From positions 1 to 14,882 of the forward strand of contig CAZUMW010000071.1 in the NCBI GenBank assembly GCA_964621615.1: a stretch of DNA of 14,882 nucleotides, written 5' to 3'. The notes under the pieces are model-generated. The model saw only the letters and a program-made list of their open reading frames with translations. It made no database searches and was not told the origin of the DNA. This document shows, one piece after another, positions 12,963-14,882 of this stretch. The position numbers and the translations under genes were made by a program. The DNA is from CAZUMW01 sp964621615. Its GTDB lineage: Bacteria; Desulfobacterota; WTBG01; CAIYCZ01; CAIRTM01. Each line of letters starts with the position of its first letter. Positions within the stretch are counted from its first letter, which is position 1.

Positions 12963-13478
12963 GTGAAGGGATATGTTCAGGTGTATACAGGCAACGGGAA
13001 AGGAAAAACTACCGCAGCGCTCGGGCTTGCCATGAGGGCTGCAGGAGCGGGCCTGCGCGTGTTTATCGGGCAGTTTGTTAAGGGCTGTGAATACAGTGAA
13101 TTGAATGCTCTCAAGCGGATGCATGAAAACATTACACTCAAACAGTATGGGCGGGGATGTTTTATTGCAGGCGACCCGTGCCGCGAAGATGTTACGGCAG
13201 CTCAAAACGCCTGTGATGAGCTGAAGCATCTTGTGTCGGCAGGAACATATGACGTTGTTATTCTCGATGAAGCAAACATCGCCACATTCTACAGGCTTAT
13301 AGCACCGGAGGAACTTGTCGGCATAATACAATGCAAGCCCGATAACGTCGAGCTCATTATTACCGGCAGATATGCAGATCCCGCTGTTATGGAGGCAGCT
13401 GATCTTGTAACAGAAATGAAAGAAGTAAAGCATTATTATGCCAAAGGTGTTCAGGCCAGGGTGGGCATCGAGAAATAG
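12963..13478 (+). CDS. cobO: cob(I)alamin adenosyltransferase, CobO/BtuR type
   Basis: It transfers adenosyl from ATP to cobalt(I) corrinoids in adenosylcobalamin synthesis or salvage. The 171-residue protein has the P-loop TGNGKGKTT (9-17) and Walker B ILDEANI (100-106; many relatives read DELN here). The C-terminal signature is ADLVTEMKEVKHYYAKGVQAR, slightly changed from the usual EIKHPF. GTG 12963 is the start; GGGAG lies about 7 nt upstream. No other cobalamin genes are in the window, so the role (de novo synthesis or salvage) cannot be told. The upstream -10 box lies in a palindrome. No clear terminator follows; the next gene starts about 125 nt later. Confidence 0.92.
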   Translation: MKGYVQVYTGNGKGKTTAALGLAMRAAGAGLRVFIGQFVKGCEYSELNALKRMHENITLKQYGRGCFIAGDPCREDVTAAQNACDELKHLVSAGTYDVVILDEANIATFYRLIAPEELVGIIQCKPDNVELIITGRYADPAVMEAADLVTEMKEVKHYYAKGVQARVGIEK

Positions 13479-13491
13479 GGGCCGGTGTGCT

Positions 13492-13514
13492 GTATGTGCG
13501 GTATGTGGTATGTG
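13492..13514 (+). repeat. three short GTATGTG direct repeats
   Basis: GTATGTG occurs at 13492, 13501 and 13508, between cobO and the next gene. The copies are 2 nt and 0 nt apart. No function is evident. This could be slippage-derived low-complexity sequence. Confidence 0.4.
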
Positions 13515-13602
13515 CACTGCCAATGCCCTGAGCGCTGCGGATGTGTCTGGCTGCTGCTGATGGTAGAATGTGCTATGTATATTGAAAGTATTCGCCCTCG
13601 AT

Positions 13603-14882
13603 ATGAATTCACACCTTAATTCATCAAAGTGCTCCAAGGCCCGGGCGTACGTGCTCCTGTGGATACTTCTGTTTGCGGCTTCAGCTTTTCTGTATATTTA
13701 CACCTGTCAGAGGGGAGTGAGCTGGCAGGACAGCGGCATGTTTCAGTGGCGGATTTATTATGCTGATTATATGGGCGGGCTTGGTATCGCTCTGGCTCAT
13801 CCATTATATATAATGATTGCGCATGCCTTCAGCAACGTTCCTTTTATCGATAATATATATGCAATAAATTGTTTCAGCGCAGTGTCCATGGCGCTGGCTG
13901 TTGCGAATGTAGGTTTGATCGCCGCTTTTTTAACCGGCCGCTTGTTCGTCGGTGCCGGTGTGGCGATTATGTTTTCCGTACTGCACACTGTGTGGTGGCT
14001 TGCCGCCATAGCAGAAGTGTATGCGCTGCATGCTGCAGTGCTCACCATTGAAATCATGCTGCTTATCCTTTTCATACAAAAGCCTTCACTGAAAGCCGGG
14101 TGCGCTTTGTTTTTTTTCAACGGCCTTAATCTCGCCATTCATAATATGGCGCTGCTGTCGTTACCGGTTTATTTAGGGGTGCTGCTCAATTACGCTATCA
14201 AAAGACGCACCGGGTGGAGCTCAGTGCTGTTGTGCATGTGCGCCTATTGTGCAGGTGCGCTTCCGTTTGTTGTGCTGATTATAAAAAAGCTTTTAGAAGG
14301 AAACAACCTTTCCAGCGTGCTTATGTCAGCGCTGCTTGGCGATTATGCTTTGCAGGTGTTTAACAGCAGCTTGCGCTGGGATTATGCCGGGGTAAATGCG
14401 GGCATTGTGTCATTGAACTGTGTCAGTGCCTTGATTTTATTTGCTTGTGTCGGATTATTTGTCATGCATCGCTATCTTAATACTGTAACACTCCTAAGCC
14501 TTGTTTCCATTACGGCACTTGAGCTCCTATTTGCAGCCAGGTATCCGGTCCCTGATCAGTTTACCTTTTTCGTTCCGACATTGTTAATGATATCGCTGAT
14601 TGCAGCATTCGGGCTGAAGTTATTCATGGAAAAAGGTGCATTTTTTCAAAAAGCAGCAATGGGTATATGTATTTTATCGATCGTTGTGCCTCCAGTCCTG
14701 TACGGCGCGGCACCGAATTTGCTTCAATATGCAGGAGTTGAAATTTCGCGGAACCGGCAGCGCCCATTCAGAAATGAAATGCGATACTGGCTGGTTCCCT
14801 GGAAGCATAATGAGCGCTCAGCTGAAGAATTTTCACGTGCGGCTCTTTGTCAGGCAGCCCCTGACGGTATCATTATCAGTGA
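13603..14882 (+). CDS. DUF2723 / PMT-like membrane protein, cut by the window edge
   Basis: The frame runs from ATG 13603 to the right edge without a stop (426 codons seen). The product is strongly hydrophobic with many membrane helices, the first at about residues 16-33. The first extracytoplasmic loop has WQDSGMF (41-47), then ALAHPLYIM (63-71) and a NCFSAVSMALA segment. AEVYALHA appears after the next helices. This order (DSG, HPxxYPLY-like, N-SA, AEVYAL) is that of the DUF2723 family, thought to be GT-C fold glycosyltransferases related to protein O-mannosyltransferases using lipid-linked sugars. The typical HPPGYPLY is shortened to HPLY here. An upstream in-frame TAG (13564) bounds the start; TTG 13582 and GTG 13570 are alternatives, and no strong ribosome site is seen. 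Substrate is unknown. Confidence 0.8.
   Translation, partial: MNSHLNSSKCSKARAYVLLWILLFAASAFLYIYTCQRGVSWQDSGMFQWRIYYADYMGGLGIALAHPLYIMIAHAFSNVPFIDNIYAINCFSAVSMALAVANVGLIAAFLTGRLFVGAGVAIMFSVLHTVWWLAAIAEVYALHAAVLTIEIMLLILFIQKPSLKAGCALFFFNGLNLAIHNMALLSLPVYLGVLLNYAIKRRTGWSSVLLCMCAYCAGALPFVVLIIKKLLEGNNLSSVLMSALLGDYALQVFNSSLRWDYAGVNAGIVSLNCVSALILFACVGLFVMHRYLNTVTLLSLVSITALELLFAARYPVPDQFTFFVPTLLMISLIAAFGLKLFMEKGAFFQKAAMGICILSIVVPPVLYGAAPNLLQYAGVEISRNRQRPFRNEMRYWLVPWKHNERSAEEFSRAALCQAAPDGIIIS

Noticed and set aside
12948..13637. 229-codon minus-strand open frame covering cobO
   Set aside because: cobO on the plus strand carries intact P-loop and C-terminal family motifs. The antisense reading has none.
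1..14882. CRISPR array, tRNA, rRNA, insertion sequence, integrase or phage genes
   Set aside because: I saw no repeat-spacer periodicity, no cloverleaf with CCA-adjacent acceptor, no terminal repeats with a transposase, and no phage proteins. A covariance-model and IS search would confirm.

Overview
The window comes from a motile, probably diderm bacterium of moderate GC content, with AT-rich regulatory tracts. It carries a flagellin, a chemoreceptor, the MEP isoprenoid enzyme IspH, queuosine synthesis (QueC), corrinoid adenosylation (CobO), an SOS-type UmuD-UmuC pair and two links to cyclic-di-GMP: a class-I riboswitch and a PilZ protein. The flagellin reads most like those of Desulfobacterota and Deferribacterota. 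The DUF2723-type membrane protein and the mix of genes would also fit Fibrobacterota/Chitinispirillia or related phyla. I cannot fix the phylum from sequence alone.

Layout. Bases 1-581 have no confident gene. They hold stacked RNA structures: a terminator reading right, a nested hairpin, and a leftward c-di-GMP-I (GEMM) aptamer with an overlapping terminator that should control a gene beyond the left edge. An AT-rich tract follows with one perfect DnaA box. Next is recG (minus). An sCache-type methyl-accepting chemotaxis protein (plus, sigma-28-like promoter) is convergent with a short flagellin gene (minus). The flagellin gene has a strong sigma-54 promoter set inside nested inverted repeats. 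Bases 5902-9276 are a translesion-polymerase block: dinB (minus), broken by one extra base, and a divergent umuD/umuC pair (plus). umuD has a good sigma-70 promoter with a palindrome at the start site; a 159-nt gap separates umuD from umuC. A small PilZ gene (minus) diverges from a monofunctional aspartate kinase gene (plus), and both promoters contain arms of one 11-bp inverted repeat. queC follows the kinase gene 18 nt downstream. ispH (minus) is convergent with queC and divergent from cobO (plus). The right edge cuts a multi-membrane DUF2723/PMT-like protein.

Functional links. The MCP, flagellin, PilZ protein and riboswitch suggest motility and c-di-GMP control scattered among housekeeping genes. 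The dinB-umuDC block is a DNA damage-tolerance locus in which Pol IV is apparently disrupted while UmuD and UmuC look intact. I see no tRNA, rRNA, CRISPR array, insertion sequence or clear mobile element. No whole new system stands out; the most interesting material is regulatory (riboswitch stack, sigma-54 nested repeat, divergent operators) plus the dinB frameshift.
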